Shown piece by piece: positions 21,830 to 34,253 of a stretch of DNA of 64,000 nt (the stretch's first letter is position 1; each line of letters begins with the position of its first letter). Below the pieces are notes generated by a model. That model saw only the letters and a list, made by a program, of their open reading frames with translations, searched no databases and was not told where the DNA came from. The translations under genes were made by a program, and so were the position numbers. Source of the DNA: Loripinus fragilis (taxonomy: Eukaryota > Mollusca > Bivalvia > Lucinida > Lucinidae). The stretch is from positions 96,920,345 through 96,984,344 of the forward strand of contig OZ026514.1 of the NCBI GenBank assembly GCA_964019695.1, written 5' to 3'.

Positions 21830-22630
21830 ATGAGGAAGAAGACCATCAAATTGAGTCGTGCAATAAAAACAACTTTTTTGTTAAGTAAAAACACCAAAGG
21901 CACATATCAGCATTACAACCTTTGAACCACTTTCATCAGAAACATACATAGAATCATAGCTTCTATGACTCATTCGCCATAGTTTGATAATATATCTAGT
22001 CTCTGCAGCCAAAAGGTCTGTGTGTTTTGTCTAGCCACAGATCTCTAGACATAGGTGAATACGTTTAGAGAATCTACCTTAATATCACTCAATCAATAAT
22101 TTTATTCTGAAATAAAGGCCTCCGGCTCATAACATGAAATAGTTCAAATACAATTCAAAGCAATGCCTTAAGGTCGCTACCAACACAAATAACCATAACT
22201 CTAAAATAACAAGCTTAAGGGAAGTAAAACTTGATGTGTCTGATTGAAATAAAGTGTGATTTTATGCAACTACTGAATGGTTTCAATCTCCGTTACAACA
22301 AATGAACCATAAGTCAAATTTGTTTATATTATACTGATTATATATACAACATTATTATAAAATAAATAAGCAAATAAAAAAAAGAGCATTTTCCCAGAAT
22401 ATATCATACTATAAAACGACAGACGTTTGGCTTAGTGGGTCTAACAAACAAACACGCAATTGTTTATTTCACAGGAAATACCAGACAATAGTTATTGTAC
22501 ATGTAAGTGGGACAGCTTAGAACAGAAACGAGGTTTGAAACGTTTTGTCTTTTATCTGTTTATTTTTATACGCATTATACTTTTACCATGTGATATTATA
22601 TTCTACTCTACAATGTAACTGGACTACCCT
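21830..22630 (-). other. NIDO gene intron, no other feature recognised
   Basis: AT-rich intronic sequence. Nothing recognised. Confidence 0.45.
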
Positions 22631-23407
22631 ACAAAATGTCAGAAATACAGCGTCATGGCGATCGGTTCTTCAACACTTACAGTCAAGACAATCGCAAGGC
22701 AGAAGGGATGAACAGGTTGGTAAAGCAACAACCCAAATTGTTACAACATACAAGAACATTAGTACAGTCGTCCCCTTGATGAACGTATTGTCAGTGAGAC
22801 TAGTGTGGGAGAAGATATTGCTATTGATTTTGTTTGTTTGGTGCTTAACGATGGAAAAAGTAAAAATTTGTAAAATAAAATGAAAGGAATAATGATGATG
22901 TGTTTGTATAAAGATAACACGTTGCAATACAATTGTTGACAGGAGAGACCACGCACAATATCTGACAGTTTCAAAGAGCTATTCAGATACTGTATATGTT
23001 CTCCAACTGAACAGAATACAACATTTATCTGTATTATGGTCTGATAAAAATGTAAAACAAAACACAATTTTAAAAATAGCAATTAGATTTTGTTTAAAAG
23101 ATTTTTATTTGTCTTAAAAATGTCATAATACTATCAATATGTTGTTCTCAACATGGAAGCAACTATTTCTAACTTGTGATATTGTTATTGATCCGGAAGT
23201 CAGAAATACCGGGTCATGGCGGTCAGTCTTCAACACTTACAGTCAAGATAATTGCAGGGCAGAATGAATGAAACAGGTTGGTAAAGCGCAAACCCAAACC
23301 CCAAGCTGTTACAACATACTAGAAGAACATTTTTACAGTGGTCCGCTTAAAGAACTTATTGTCAATGAGACCAGTGTGGGAGAAAATATTGAAATTGACC
23401 CGGAAGT
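22631..23407. repeat. ~195-bp direct repeat pair split by a LINE insertion
   Basis: 22631-22828 and 23195-23407 share 'CAGAAATAC-G-GTCATGGCG', 'TCTTCAACACTTACAGTCAAG', 'CAGGTTGGTAAAGC' and 'GAGAC-AGTGTGGGAGAA-ATATTG'. The LINE at 22829-23178 sits between them. The unit is not recognised as a known family and has no clean open frame. Confidence 0.75.
22829..23178 (-). mobile_element. RNase-H LINE, 5'-truncated copy with 14-bp target-site duplication
   Basis: Starts TTTGTTTGGTGCTTAACG and ends in 'CAACTATTTCTAACTTGTG', colinear with 32308 onward. It is flanked by ATATTGCTATTGAT (22815-22828) and ATATTGTTATTGAT (23179-23192). About 60 bp of the usual 3' UTR (CGCATCAACCC... to ...GATGAGG) is deleted relative to the other copies. 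Confidence 0.9.
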
Positions 23408-23408
23408 A

Positions 23409-25753
23409 TACTCCTCAAAATAATTGAAGGACCAATACTATCAATTATAACATTGATGCATTTTGTGTAGAACGTATTTTGAAAACCAATTTTACGATCT
23501 AGCCTAAACTTTTCGGACATCTTTGACGTCTTATTGCCAAGTGAAACAGCAAAAAGAAAGTGGTAGAAAATGTTACTAACAAGGATTTTTTGTCATTTTA
23601 AAACTTGACCTAAATGTATTGGAATGTCATTTTTTTGTGTGTGATCCATGGACTGCAGAACTGCATGCAATGAATGCAAATTGCTTTTAGATGCTGAAAT
23701 CTCTGTTTTCGCATGTTTTTATGGTGTTTGAACCCCATCAATTCCATCCACCTCTTCCTGTGAGAGAAAATTGCCCAGTTTGGCTTTGGCGTAATAGCCA
23801 GACTATAGATTCAGACATCAGGTTTTGGCGTTTGTCTGTGACAATCTTTAAAAAATTCGTCGGGACATCTAACACTAAATGGCATAGAATGACGATTGAA
23901 AATCTGATTCTTGATGGCCAAGTACACGCATTGATATCAGAAAAGAAAACAATGTCAAAACTCCATTGTCAGAGATGAAAATGCTTGCTTCCCAGTATAT
24001 TGAAACTTTTTGAAGATTTTTTTTGCATGTAAGCTGAACTGTTTAAAACAAAGTTTAATTTGGTGTCACTTTCATTCTACTCGAATGACCACAGAAGAAT
24101 TTCTTTACCCCACCCACTGCCTTTTGAAAGTGTGTTTTTGAGGGTATGTGCATTTGAGACACAGTTATGGCAGAATTAGGCATGGGAATCATTAATAATG
24201 ATTCTTGATTTATGGGCATAAAGAACTGAAAGATTTGGGCCAAGTTTTACAGAAGGATCATTGACACTTGCTATAGGTAAATGCCTATGGTTTTCAGTAA
24301 AAATAAAAGTTTGTCAATTGTCCCTTTCGTCACAATGAAGCTACCCTGACCTGGGCTCTTTATGGCTGTGAAATCCGTTTTCGATATGAAATGCTTCAAA
24401 GATGTAAAATTTTGGGTAGAACAATCAGTTTTACATTAAGATATATAGGAATCCGAAAACATTTTTTAAAATATCATTCCCCCCCGTGTGCCAGCAAAAG
24501 CTTTTGCATGAATATGTGTTACCATATTTTACACATTGTATGGAAGTAGCTTGCTGGCACAAGGGGGGAAAGATGTTCAGCAGCCCAAAAACCCAGGGCC
24601 TAAGCCCATAAAATGCCTTTTCTACCAAATAAGAAAATAATGACAGTAATGAAGTCCTCTAGAATCAACCTCCTAAATTGCTTTGTAGTCTGTGCTAGTT
24701 TAATATAAAGTACTTAAAGTTTAATAGTAGAATTAGCAAGGTTTAATGCATTTTTTGCATAAGAAAAAATCTCACTGGTATTAAATGACACATTTTTTGC
24801 AAACGTCCTGTACTTATCTATTTGCATGCTAGGGAATTGTTCATGTTTTTATTTTCGTCTGCTGACTTTCTTCAAAATTAAATTTTTAAAAATAAACCAC
24901 CCAGGACACCCATCAGAGTGTCAAACAGTTTGGATCCAGATAAAGACCGACATGCTATTGATCTTCATCTGGGTTCAAACTGTTTGCAAAAGGCTATTGG
25001 CAGATGACAAAATTCTCCACTGGCATGCAAAGAGTTATAACAGGTAAATACTTTAGTGTTCAATATATTGTCTCGTATAGGGATATACATGCATCATGTA
25101 TATCATAAATATTAGGACACTTTAAATGCATTTCAACATGCTATGCGCTTTAAACAAAGCAAAAGTAATATTCAAAGGATCTAGTTAGAATCAGTTTTAC
25201 TTTCCAAAGCTAAATGGGACACTTTCAGTCCTTCAAAAATATTTATTTCTTTTGTTGAGCTTTCAGTTTTGTATTAGTTACGGTACATGTAGTCAAAAAT
25301 GTACAGGTAACTTCTAAATTATCTCCCCAAAATCATTTTATTACAAAACGTATTTTGTTTTTAAAACAATTTCATCAATTATCGTGATTCGTTAATACTC
25401 TGCATATGGTATGTTCAATAGATATCACCATGCCTACCAAATAAATCAAGAAAACGTGCAGAAATCACTTTTTAAAGCACTTTTTTTTCATGAAATTTCA
25501 GACCCCCTCCCATTTCTACCCGCCATAACTCTCGAGTGCGTAGGAATTTTGAAAATATTTTGCTATCTGGCTCTTGGCATTAGATTCACCTATTGCACTG
25601 ATACTACATGCACCACACTAGAAGCTCAAAAGCAGCGTTCTTGGAATCAGAAAAATAGGCGTATAAGGCCCAAACCGTCAATGATCCTTTAAATGTTTAA
25701 GCTAATTATACTCGCGTTCTAAAATCTTGGTCCTTTAATTATTTTGAGGAGTA
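23409..25753. mobile_element. 2.35-kb Tc1/mariner-type element, inverted termini with TA target sites
   Basis: TACTCCTCAAAATAATTGAA (23409-23428, continuing GGACCAA) is matched in reverse complement at 25727-25753, one mismatch in 27. TA dinucleotides at 23407-23408 and 25754-25755 form the expected duplication. No DDE motifs were found inside; the 95-codon open frame at 23691-23978 is unlike any transposase I know. An internal inverted repeat occurs at 24478-24569 (CCCCCGTGTGCCAGCAA / TTGCTGGCACAAGGGGG). It may be a non-autonomous or badly decayed copy. Confidence 0.8.
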
Positions 25754-25755
25754 TA

Positions 25756-26305
25756 TGTTTGAATTGGAGGAAATGAAGGCGTGTAGTGGAACTCTCTGTT
25801 CTGGCTGATAAACTGTTCTGTGTAACGTGCCAAACAGAGTAATTTTAGCAATAGTTTGGTCTATAATTATGACGAGGATTCTTTGGCCTTCAGTCTTCAC
25901 CCAAAGGACAGAGTAGTAATGCTAGACTCATGTGACTTTACCGTTGTAGTGTTCTTGCTTACAAGTGATACGTCAAATTGCGGCATTGGTATATAATTTA
26001 GAAGTGATATAATGACTGGGGATAGGCTCAAAATCACAAAGAAGCTTACGCTCACATGTCAATTGCTTTCAATTTCAACGGTTGTTTCATTTTTACTCAA
26101 TTGTTTGTACAGAGACTGGTGCTGTCTTTACCAGTATTCTCCTTGTAGTTCCTGTCTTTACCAGTATTGTCCTTGTAGTACACCTTAGGTACATTGTGGC
26201 CTAGGGAGATGTCAGTTGGAATCTGTCCAAGAACAAAATAAAATATGCATGATCGAGCATCTTCCTCAATATACAAACATTTGTTATTTATCATTGTTTT
26301 GTTAG
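25756..26305. other. NIDO intron, no gene recognised
   Basis: Includes a short tandem pair, 'TTTACCAGTATTCTCCTTGTAG' and 'TTTACCAGTATTGTCCTTGTAG' (26127-26180). Nothing else recognised. Confidence 0.5.
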
Positions 26306-26760
26306 GGTTCTACAGAGGGTGGTGGAGTGGCGTTTAGACCAGATTATTCTGAAGTTGGTGAACTAAGGGCATTAGTACCATCATTACCAGTTATGGCTCT
26401 AACAGCAACAGCAAGCTCTTCTGTACGAGAGAAAGTAGAACATCTCCTAGCTTTAAAAGATATTAAAGATGTTACTGAGTCTCCCGATTGAGATAATATA
26501 GTTCTTTCTGTAACAAAAATACCCTAAAATACCTTAGATTCCTTCGAATGGCTAAGTAAGAATCTATCTGCCGAAGGTAAAAGTTGTTTTAAGTATCTGA
26601 TTTATTGTCAACATATATCAGACTGTTCTAAACTTTACAGGTTCTTTAAAGATGACCTTGGTGATAAGGCATACTATGTAGAAGGGTCTAATAAGAAATC
26701 TGAAAACAGGTGTTTAATATACCTGTAGACTGTAGGATGGTTTTGGGGCTCAGATGTATG
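26306..26760 (+). pseudogene. RecQ-like DNA helicase fragment, broken
   Basis: The + strand reads AFRPDYSEVGELRALVPSLP, VMALTATASSSVREKVEHLL, then SPD, stop (TGA 26489-26491), DNIVLSVTKIP, stop (TAA 26525-26527), LDSFEWLSKNLS, CFKYLIYCQHISDCSKLY and KAYYVEGSNKKSENR. 'FRP-Y---GELR' followed by 'ALTATA' is motif III and its lead-in in RecQ-family ATP-dependent helicases; 'SP-R-NI--SV' follows in the family. The Walker A and DEAH parts and the second RecA lobe are absent. An acceptor-like TTCTACAG precedes it at 26308-26315. It is a pseudogene or a piece of a repeated helicase gene, in the opposite direction to the host intron. Confidence 0.8.
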
Positions 26761-28680
26761 CACCATTCTTGAACTGTAGATAAAAAAAATTACCTTCACT
26801 GACAAAACAGCTTTCTTAATGCCAGATTTGTGGAGGAGGGGTCTTGGGATTTAGTGAAAAACAGTTTGTTTGTTTTTCTAATTATTTTGATATTTAATTT
26901 GTATTCACACTTCTGTGTATAGATCTCTACTTCTTTTTGGGTCACATCTTCGTAAAGTCAACCGCCACTGGTTTCGACTGTCATAGAATAAGAGCACAAA
27001 CGTGGTGTAAGATATGGATTTTACTTCAAAACCGACTACATGTTCGCAGAGAGGATATTATTTGCTTTTTCTTGGATTTGAACTTTGTCAATAAAATTTC
27101 TGTCTGACATGAGACTGTTTACATCACATGATACGAAGGTACTATCAACAACAGAGCGTAACAATCGATCTGGTTGGTTGTTTTGAATATGAGGATTCCC
27201 TGGATTAAAAATAGATGGCGGGTGTAAATATCAAAAGATGTTTAATGTTGAAACAGAGGTTTGTCTACGAAGGAGTAAAGCTCTGTGTTAGAGGGTAAAA
27301 GAAGCTAAGCTTCATTTACCCTTTGTAAACTGCAAAGAAACCCCTAAACAGGTTCTTTGACAATGACGACGAACATGAAGCTTATTATGGGGTATTTCAG
27401 CATGCTTTGCAATAATTGTTCAGGTAACAACAATCCTCGGGGACAAAAGCATCAAAATTAAAAAAGCTAAACTTTGACCTCTTAAGGTATATAATGGCTT
27501 ACCTCATCCATATTGTATGATCTTCATTTGATTTCCTCCCTAATCGGTTATATGTGGATGAGAAAATCCATCAGTAAAGGCTTACAATGTCTAGTTTTCT
27601 TATTCTTAACCAAAATTGAGCTGTATACAAGGCATTATCACATTTAACCAACCTCTAGTCCAGTGTTAATGTCCTCGATGTGCTTTGTATTAACCCTTAT
27701 AATTTACATTGGTTTGTGAAAATGGTTTTACTCCTCAATCTCAAGGATAACTTTTAAATCCATTTGTAACTTAGAGAAACGTATCAAACCTGGCCCTTGT
27801 TGATAAAAAAATGTAATTTTGAGTGACCTTGAAATAATATCAAACCAAAACATAACCACTTCCTTTCCCAATCTTAATGATGTATCCATGCAACATTGGT
27901 TATGATCCAACGAATGGGAGGCCAGACAGAATGCAATCTTCTTTTTAACGTAGGTGGAGTATTATGGTATCGATTTGGATACGGAAAAGTCTTGTCATAT
28001 ATACATAGAAATGTTCCAAGTATTTGGAATATATATTGTGTCATTTGGATGTGCACAGAGATGCATTTCAATCAATAGTGTTTGGTTATTAAGGTTTTAA
28101 CATGCTTAAAATGAAGAAAAGGTTGCTTAGTTCATTCTTGTTCAGTTTGGAGGTAGGGGCAGTTATTTGGTTATATCTAACTAATGGCTATAGCTTACTA
28201 TTTTGTTCATCTTATATAATGGTCACTCTCCTAAAAAATAAAATATTTATCAATACTGAATATTGGTATGTGATTGTTGAAAATGAATGCATACATATCT
28301 TTGAATGCTAGATTTAAAGTGTAAAATGAAAAAATATGTACTTGTATAACTGCAAAAGAAGTGATAAAAGTTGCTTATTTATTGGCGGCCTCGCATACTT
28401 GTTTAAAATAAAGTTTTTTTTATTTACAAATTGAGTTACAAATAAATTTTACTTGTCTTATTGAGTTTGCAAAAGGCTGCATAAAAAGCCAAGATAGTCC
28501 ATATAATGAGAAGGTGTAGGTTTGGAACTAAACGGTAATTTTTCTTTTCTATGATTATTTTTCTTATATGTATACCACAGAATTTCAGAGTGTGAAGAAA
28601 ATTTATTTTTTGAAAAAAATCACCCAGGTATCAGTAGTCACCTTAAATAAGTATTCAACATCAAATATCAATCTATACAC
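26761..28680. other. NIDO intron, no gene recognised
   Basis: Nearly 2 kb of AT-rich sequence. Overlapping open frames at 27874-28078 on both strands lack family resemblance. Confidence 0.45.
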
Positions 28681-28802
28681 ATTATCATAATAGTAACTTG
28701 ATCTGGCGTACTGTATCACGTCAAGTAGATGAGGTCATACCATCTGATCACTGGAGACACTAAGTGACACTGTACGCCAGATCAAGCTATTATTATGATA
28801 AT
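28681..28802. repeat. 122-bp MITE-like inverted repeat
   Basis: ATTATCATAATAGTAACTTG (28681-28700, continuing ATCTGGCGTAC) matches the reverse complement of the right end (TACGCCAGATCAAG...TATGATAAT) almost perfectly over about 30 bp, with about 55 bp between. Confidence 0.85.
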
Positions 28803-29119
28803 ATGTTTATTATATACTTGTTTCTGACATTATTCTGATTTAATAAACTGTTTTGGTCTTTACTCCCAATAATTGTGGGAACATTTGCTATAACGTTACG
28901 TTTCTTGACGTCACATCATCATGTTTTGCGTCTCTGGTTCCATGCTAGAAAATTTATTTTACGTAACATCGCAGCAAAAACGGAAAACCAACGTTAGCCA
29001 TGTTTAAAGGATAATGATAGTGAAGCAGAAAACCTCAGTTTGCTGAGCTGGTTTTCTATATCAGATAGTCAAAAAACTGAAAGTTCAAAAGATGTATCAT
29101 TCATAAAAGAGTCAGTCAA

Positions 29120-29485
29120 TTTGCAGTATTACTCAAAGGTTATTAGGAGAGACCTTCAGCAAGCAATCCTGGTAAGGCAATCAGCGACTTCATGCTGCAA
29201 CAGGACAATGCTGAACTGCACCTGTCCCTGGAGACCCGCCTGAAGCTGTCCCTTTTGGAGTAAGAGACTGTCATGCATGCGCCATACAGTACTGATCATG
29301 CTCCCATGGATTTTGCTGTTTTCCCTGAGATGAAGTATCAGCTCCGTGGTTAGCATTTTGGTGGCCTTGTGGATCTACTACAGGCCATACCCAGCATCAT
29401 TTTGAACTATGACAAGACCTTGTACCAAGACATATTCTGCAGATGGGTTGATACCCACCATAAGTGTGCAAGGACAGTATTTTGA
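29120..29485 (+). pseudogene. mariner transposase C-terminal pseudogene
   Basis: Across frames it reads YYSKVIRRDLQQAI, LQQDNAELH, LSLLE, stop, then MHAPYSTDHAPMDFAVFPEM, KYQLRG, stop, HFGGLVDLLQAI and YQDIFCRWVDTHHKCART. This follows the mariner pattern 'DNAP-H', 'YSPDLAP-D-FLFP-LK--L-G-HF', 'F---F--W--R---C'. The second D of the DD34D triad and the D of 'STDHAPMD' are visible; the first catalytic D is missing with the N-terminal part. Stop codons and frame changes make it inactive. Confidence 0.85.
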
Positions 29486-29940
29486 AAAACGATAAGGTAT
29501 GGTTTGCATATAAAGTGACTTAAATAAAAACTATGATAATTAAAGCAGTGTTTTCAGAGGAAAACTATGTTCCCCAAGCCACAATGATACAGGTTGAAAT
29601 CCATCAATATTTCAAGAAAGATCATGCACAAACACAATTTTGGTCATTTTTTGAAGTTACAAAGTGCTGTGGTGACCTTGAATAAAAGGTCAATGTCATC
29701 AAAATCTAATAAACTCTTTTCTGTCTCCAAAAACTATATTAATACAAGTTTGGTGGAGGAAACCCCACTGATTCAGAAGACAGAGCACAGAAAAGGCTAA
29801 TTTTACAGTTTTAAAGGACTCTGACCTTGATAATGAGGTTACCTTGAGAACTAGGTCAAAGTCACCAAATCATATTGTAGCGACCTGGGTCAGCCTGTGC
29901 AATGTCTGGCTGTCTGAGATTGATTTTCTTACCCAGGAGG
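29486..29940. other. NIDO intron, no gene recognised
   Basis: Contains 'AAAGTCACC'/'GGTGACCTTGA' style words as in the 13.7-15.3 kb repeats, but no clear element ends. Confidence 0.4.
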
Positions 29941-31139
29941 TGTAACGGTCAGTTTTTTCTCCATTCAGTTTTTCCCCGGGGAAAGTTTTTTCTCCCGCGG
30001 AAAGATTTGACTAGTCATTTTTTTCCACACCCAGTCAGTTCCCCCCCCCCACCCCCTCATGTTATTTTTTCCGAAAAGGCTTGAAAATGATTTATGTGTC
30101 ATTGTGTAGTTAAATCAAATTAAATATCATTCTGAAATAGCTGTATTATAACTCTACCACCCTAAAGACAGCACAAAAGTGCAGAGGGTGTAGAAGGATT
30201 TGATTATAAATGGTTAGCCTATTCAAAAAACAAAATGAGTATGTTCTTAATTCAAAATGGTTATTCGAATGGGTTAAAGGAAAATGGGCCCAGTCTTTCC
30301 CCACCCCACTATTTAGCAGAATCAATTCACTAAGATAAAGTACAAAGGTTAGAAAACTTTGGAGGGGGATAACCAATAAACTTTTTGGTTTGAAAATTTG
30401 ATTATCTCTTTGGAATGAGTCATTCATAAGTCTTCAGATACAGTAAAAGAATAACATAAACTGAAAGACTGAAATATAAATAGAAAGATCAAAACATTTT
30501 GGAGGGGGGGGGGGGGGGGGGGAATAGGCCGGCACAGTCTTTCCCCACTCCACAATGTAGCAATACAAATAAAAAGTTTGGTTTGAAAACATGATTCTCT
30601 CTTTGGAAGAGGTCATTCATAAGTTTTAAGATACAGTGAAAGAGTAACATAAACCGAAAGACTAACTGATTAATAGAAGGATCGAAAGATTTTGGAGGGG
30701 GGAAAGAATGGGCCGGCCAAGTCTTTCCCCATCCCACAATTACGAATAAACTTGTTGGTTTGAAAACTTGATACTCTCATTGGAATAGATCATTCATAAG
30801 TGTTAAGATACAGTGAAAGAGTAGTATTATCCTAAAGACTGAAAGATAAAAAGAAACATCGAAACATTTTATAGGGGGGGGGGGGGGGGGGAAATGGGCG
30901 GACAAAGTCTTTCCCCACCCTACAATGTAGAAGTACCAATATACTTGTTGATTTTAAAACTTGATTCTCTCTTTGGAATAGGTCTTTTAAAATTGTTCAG
31001 GTACAGTTAAGCAGTAACATTAACCAAAACACTAAATGATAAATAGAAAGATCAAAACATTTTGGAGGGGGGAAAGAATGGGCGGGCCCAGTCTTTCCCC
31101 ACCCCTCAATGTAGAAGTACCAATAAACTTTTGGGTTTG

Positions 31140-31895
31140 AAAGTAAGTAAGGTTGCAAAGATTAGGAATCGGTACAATCAAGTACCACACCCGACCCAGG
31201 ACACCAATGGGAAAGTGACAAACTCACAGAAGACACCACAAACGAGAGCCAAGAGGTCAGCCCTTTCCCAGCAGGTGACCACGAAGCACATATAAACAGA
31301 CGCGCACAAAACAGAGCAAACACAAGACAGAACAAATACATAAAAGATCCACAAAAGAAGTACCGCCTTGGAACGGTCAGTAAAATATTTTACTGGAGGG
31401 CTTAAACCGGTTTAACGGCGCCAACCTCACCCTTAATTCAGATGTGGATCAAGACGCATAGATATTTGGTTTGCATGAAAGACCCCTAACTTATCAATGC
31501 ATCATCTCCTAAAACATATAAATCAAGATATAACAAGGAGATAAAGCAAGGATAAGGACTCAACAGTAAATTAAACTGAATACCGGAGCAAAAGAAATCC
31601 AACAGGTAAACCCCGGTGGGCCCGACAAACAGCCAAAGCATCAGGCCCCTACCATCTCATCAATAGATAAGTCTTTAAGTCGGAACCATCATAGAGTCTG
31701 AAGTCCGACCCACCGGCGTGCAATTAAAGAGGAAAGCAAAAATGCACACTGTGATTGGGTTAACTACCAAGCATGCAGTCTGTTGCAATACATTAATGTT
31801 ATAGCCAATCTTTTTATAATGGGAAATTATTTTAATGAACTGTGCTGAAAATTATTAGAGCCAACAATCTTCTTCAACTTATACACCAAGTCACC
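31140..31895 (-). mobile_element. Penelope-like subfamily A copy with reverse-transcriptase C-terminus
   Basis: On the - strand, 31895 down to 31675 encodes KIVGSNNFSAQFIKIISHY, IGYNINVLQQTACLVVNPIT and FLFNCTPVGRTSDSMMVPT, then TAA (31677-31675). This corresponds to the C-terminal end of the RT gene at 50.4-51.9 kb (SACLV, NPITV, FLFNCTTVGQASDSMTALT). Downstream is the subfamily A 3' UTR ending 'CGATTCCTAATCTTTGCAACC' and 'TTACTTAC'. It is inserted into a tandem unit between GGTTTGAAA and TGAAAACCTAATTC. This copy links the A tail to a coding region. Confidence 0.9.
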
Positions 31896-32307
31896 ATCGA
31901 AATGAAAACCTAATTCTCACTTTGGAATAGGTCATTCAAAATTGTTCAGATACAGTCAAAGAGTTGCATAATCCAAAAGACTGAAAGATAAATAGAAAGA
32001 TCAAAACATTTTGGAGGGGGAAAGAATGGGCCGACTAAGTCTTTCCCCACCCCACAATGTAGCAGTACAAATAAACTGTTTGGTTTGAAGACTTGATTCC
32101 CTCTTTGAAACAGAATATTCATAAGTGTTCAGATGCAATGAAAGAGCAGCATAATCCAAAAGATTGAAGATAAATAGAAAGATCGAAACATTTTAGAGGG
32201 GGAAAGAATGCGCCAGCTCAGTCTTTCCCCCACCCCAAAATGTTGAAGTACCAATACCAATAAACTGTTGAAAACTTGATTCTCTGCTTAGTATAAGCCA
32301 AAAGAGT

Positions 32308-33175
32308 TCATTTGTTTGTTTGTTTGGTGCTTAACGACTTATCAACCCTTGTGGGTCATTAGCGTCAGACGGTATTAACTAAACATGATGAGGATGGAAA
32401 AAGTTAAAAATTTATAAGATAAAATAAAAGGAATGGTGATGATGAGTTTGTTTTATGATAATAAGTTGCAATACGATTGTTGACAGGAGAGACCACGTAC
32501 AATATCTGACAGTTTCAAAGAGCTATTCAGATAACTGTACATGTTCTTTAACTGAACAGAATACAACATAATATAATCTGTATTATGGTCTGATACAAAT
32601 GTAAAACAAAACATGATTTTAAAAACAGCAATTAGATTTTGTTAAAAAGATTTATTTGTCTTAAAAATGTCATAATACTATCAATATGTATATCTTGAAA
32701 TAATTCTTTCATGTTATTAACATGGAAGCAATTATTTCTTACTTGTGCAAAATCGCCACATTCCAAAAGGAAGTGACGTACAGTGAAAGGTGCGTCGCAA
32801 CCAACACATTGAGGATGCTCTTCACCTTGTAGTAAGTATGAATGAGTGACTCTTGTATGACCTAAGCGGAGTCGAGCTAATACTACTTCTTCTCTTCTAA
32901 TGTTTCCAACAACCTATTGATATTCACCAATAGTTGGTTTGATGTCAAGAAGTTTATTACCAATGCTGTTATTCCATGAAGTTTGCCATTCTTCCAAGAT
33001 ATATTTATTGATAGAGGACTTAAAATTGGAAAATGGAATTTTAAAAGAAGTTGGTTCTAATGAAAGCGATGTTTTTGCTTGCTTATCTACCATCTCATTC
33101 CCTTGGATACCTATATGACTAGGAATCCAACAGAGAACAATTTCTTTATAAGTTAAAAGCTCATGACAGATACAG
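32308..33175 (-). mobile_element. RNase-H LINE, 5'-truncated copy
   Basis: The - strand encodes LLTYKEIVLCWIPSHIGIQG and NEMVDKQAKTSLSLEPTSF, the end of a retrotransposon RNase H domain with its last acidic residue in MVDKQAK. Further on, 'LLQGEEHPQCVGCDAPF' and 'TVRHFLLECGDFAQVR' form the C-C-H-C zinc motif that closes many RNase-H LINE ORF2s. The 3' end reads, on the + strand, TTTGTTTGTTTGGTGCTTAA. It is inserted in a tandem unit between AAAAGAGTTCA and GATACAGCAAAAG. The family (I/Nimb-like superfamily) is inferred from domain order. Confidence 0.88.
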
Positions 33176-33773
33176 CAAAAGAATAACATAATCCAAAAGT
33201 CTAGAAGATAAATAGAAGGATCAGAACATTTTGGAGGGGGGGAAGAATGGACCGGCCCAGTATTTCACACCACAATGTAGAAGTACCAATTAACTTGTTG
33301 GTTTAAAAACTTGATCTCTCTTTGGAATATGTCTTTCAAAATTGTTCAGATACAGTCAAAGAGTAACATAAACCCAAAGACTAAACAATAAATTGAAAGA
33401 TAGAAACATTTTGGAGGGGGGGGGGGGAAAGAATGGGCCGGCCCAGTCTTTTCCCACCCCACAAAGTAGAAGTACCAATAAACTTGTAAGTTAGGAAACT
33501 TAATTCTAACTTTGGAATAGGTAAGTCAAAAGTGTTCAGATACATTCAAAGAGTTGCATAATCCAAAAGACTGAAAAGATAAATACATGTAGAAAGATAG
33601 GAACATTTTGGAGGGGGAAAGATTTGGCCGGCCCAGTATTGACCACCTGACAATGCAGAAGTACCAATAAACTTTTTGGTTTGAAAACTAGATTTTCTCT
33701 TTGGAACAGGTCATACATAAGTGTTAAGATGCAATGAAAGAGCAGCATAATTTAAAAGACTGAAAGATAAATA

Positions 33774-34253
33774 CAGTCAACACTCTTTATAACGTCACTC
33801 ATTATAACAGAATATTCAATATCCGACATAAAATTGCTGGGAATGAATCTGTTTCCATTTCAATTCCCTCTTTATAACAGAATATTCACTGAACGACACT
33901 GACAAGAACTTCAGGGAACAGATATACAATTTCTATTGAAAATGAATCCATTATAACAGAATTCTTACCATGTGTCAGACAATTTTGTGTTCAGAACATG
34001 GTCTTTTTGCATGAACAGGTTTCTGTCTCACTTGATAAGTGGGAAGCTTTGTGCATTTTGATGCAATATGAAATTTAACTGATGTATACATTGGAATACT
34101 AACATTTTAATTCATTTGTATAATATTTTCTTTTACTAAAATGATTATTATGTGGAAATCTGGTCATGGTCAGAATTTCTTTATAACAGCAAATTCACTT
34201 TAACGTCAAAGAGAGCTTGGAACAAACAGTGTCGTTATAAAGAGGGTTGACTG
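33774..34253. mobile_element. 480-bp pogo/Tigger-type MITE with TA duplication
   Basis: Ends CAGTCAACACTCTTTATAAC and the reverse complement CAGTCAACCCTCTTTATAAC, continuing G-CACT, flanked by TA on both sides (33772-33773, 34254-34255). Removing it restores the tandem unit GATAAA-TA-GA-AGATCAA. CAG...CTG ends with TA targets are typical of pogo/Tigger elements. No coding capacity. Confidence 0.9.
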
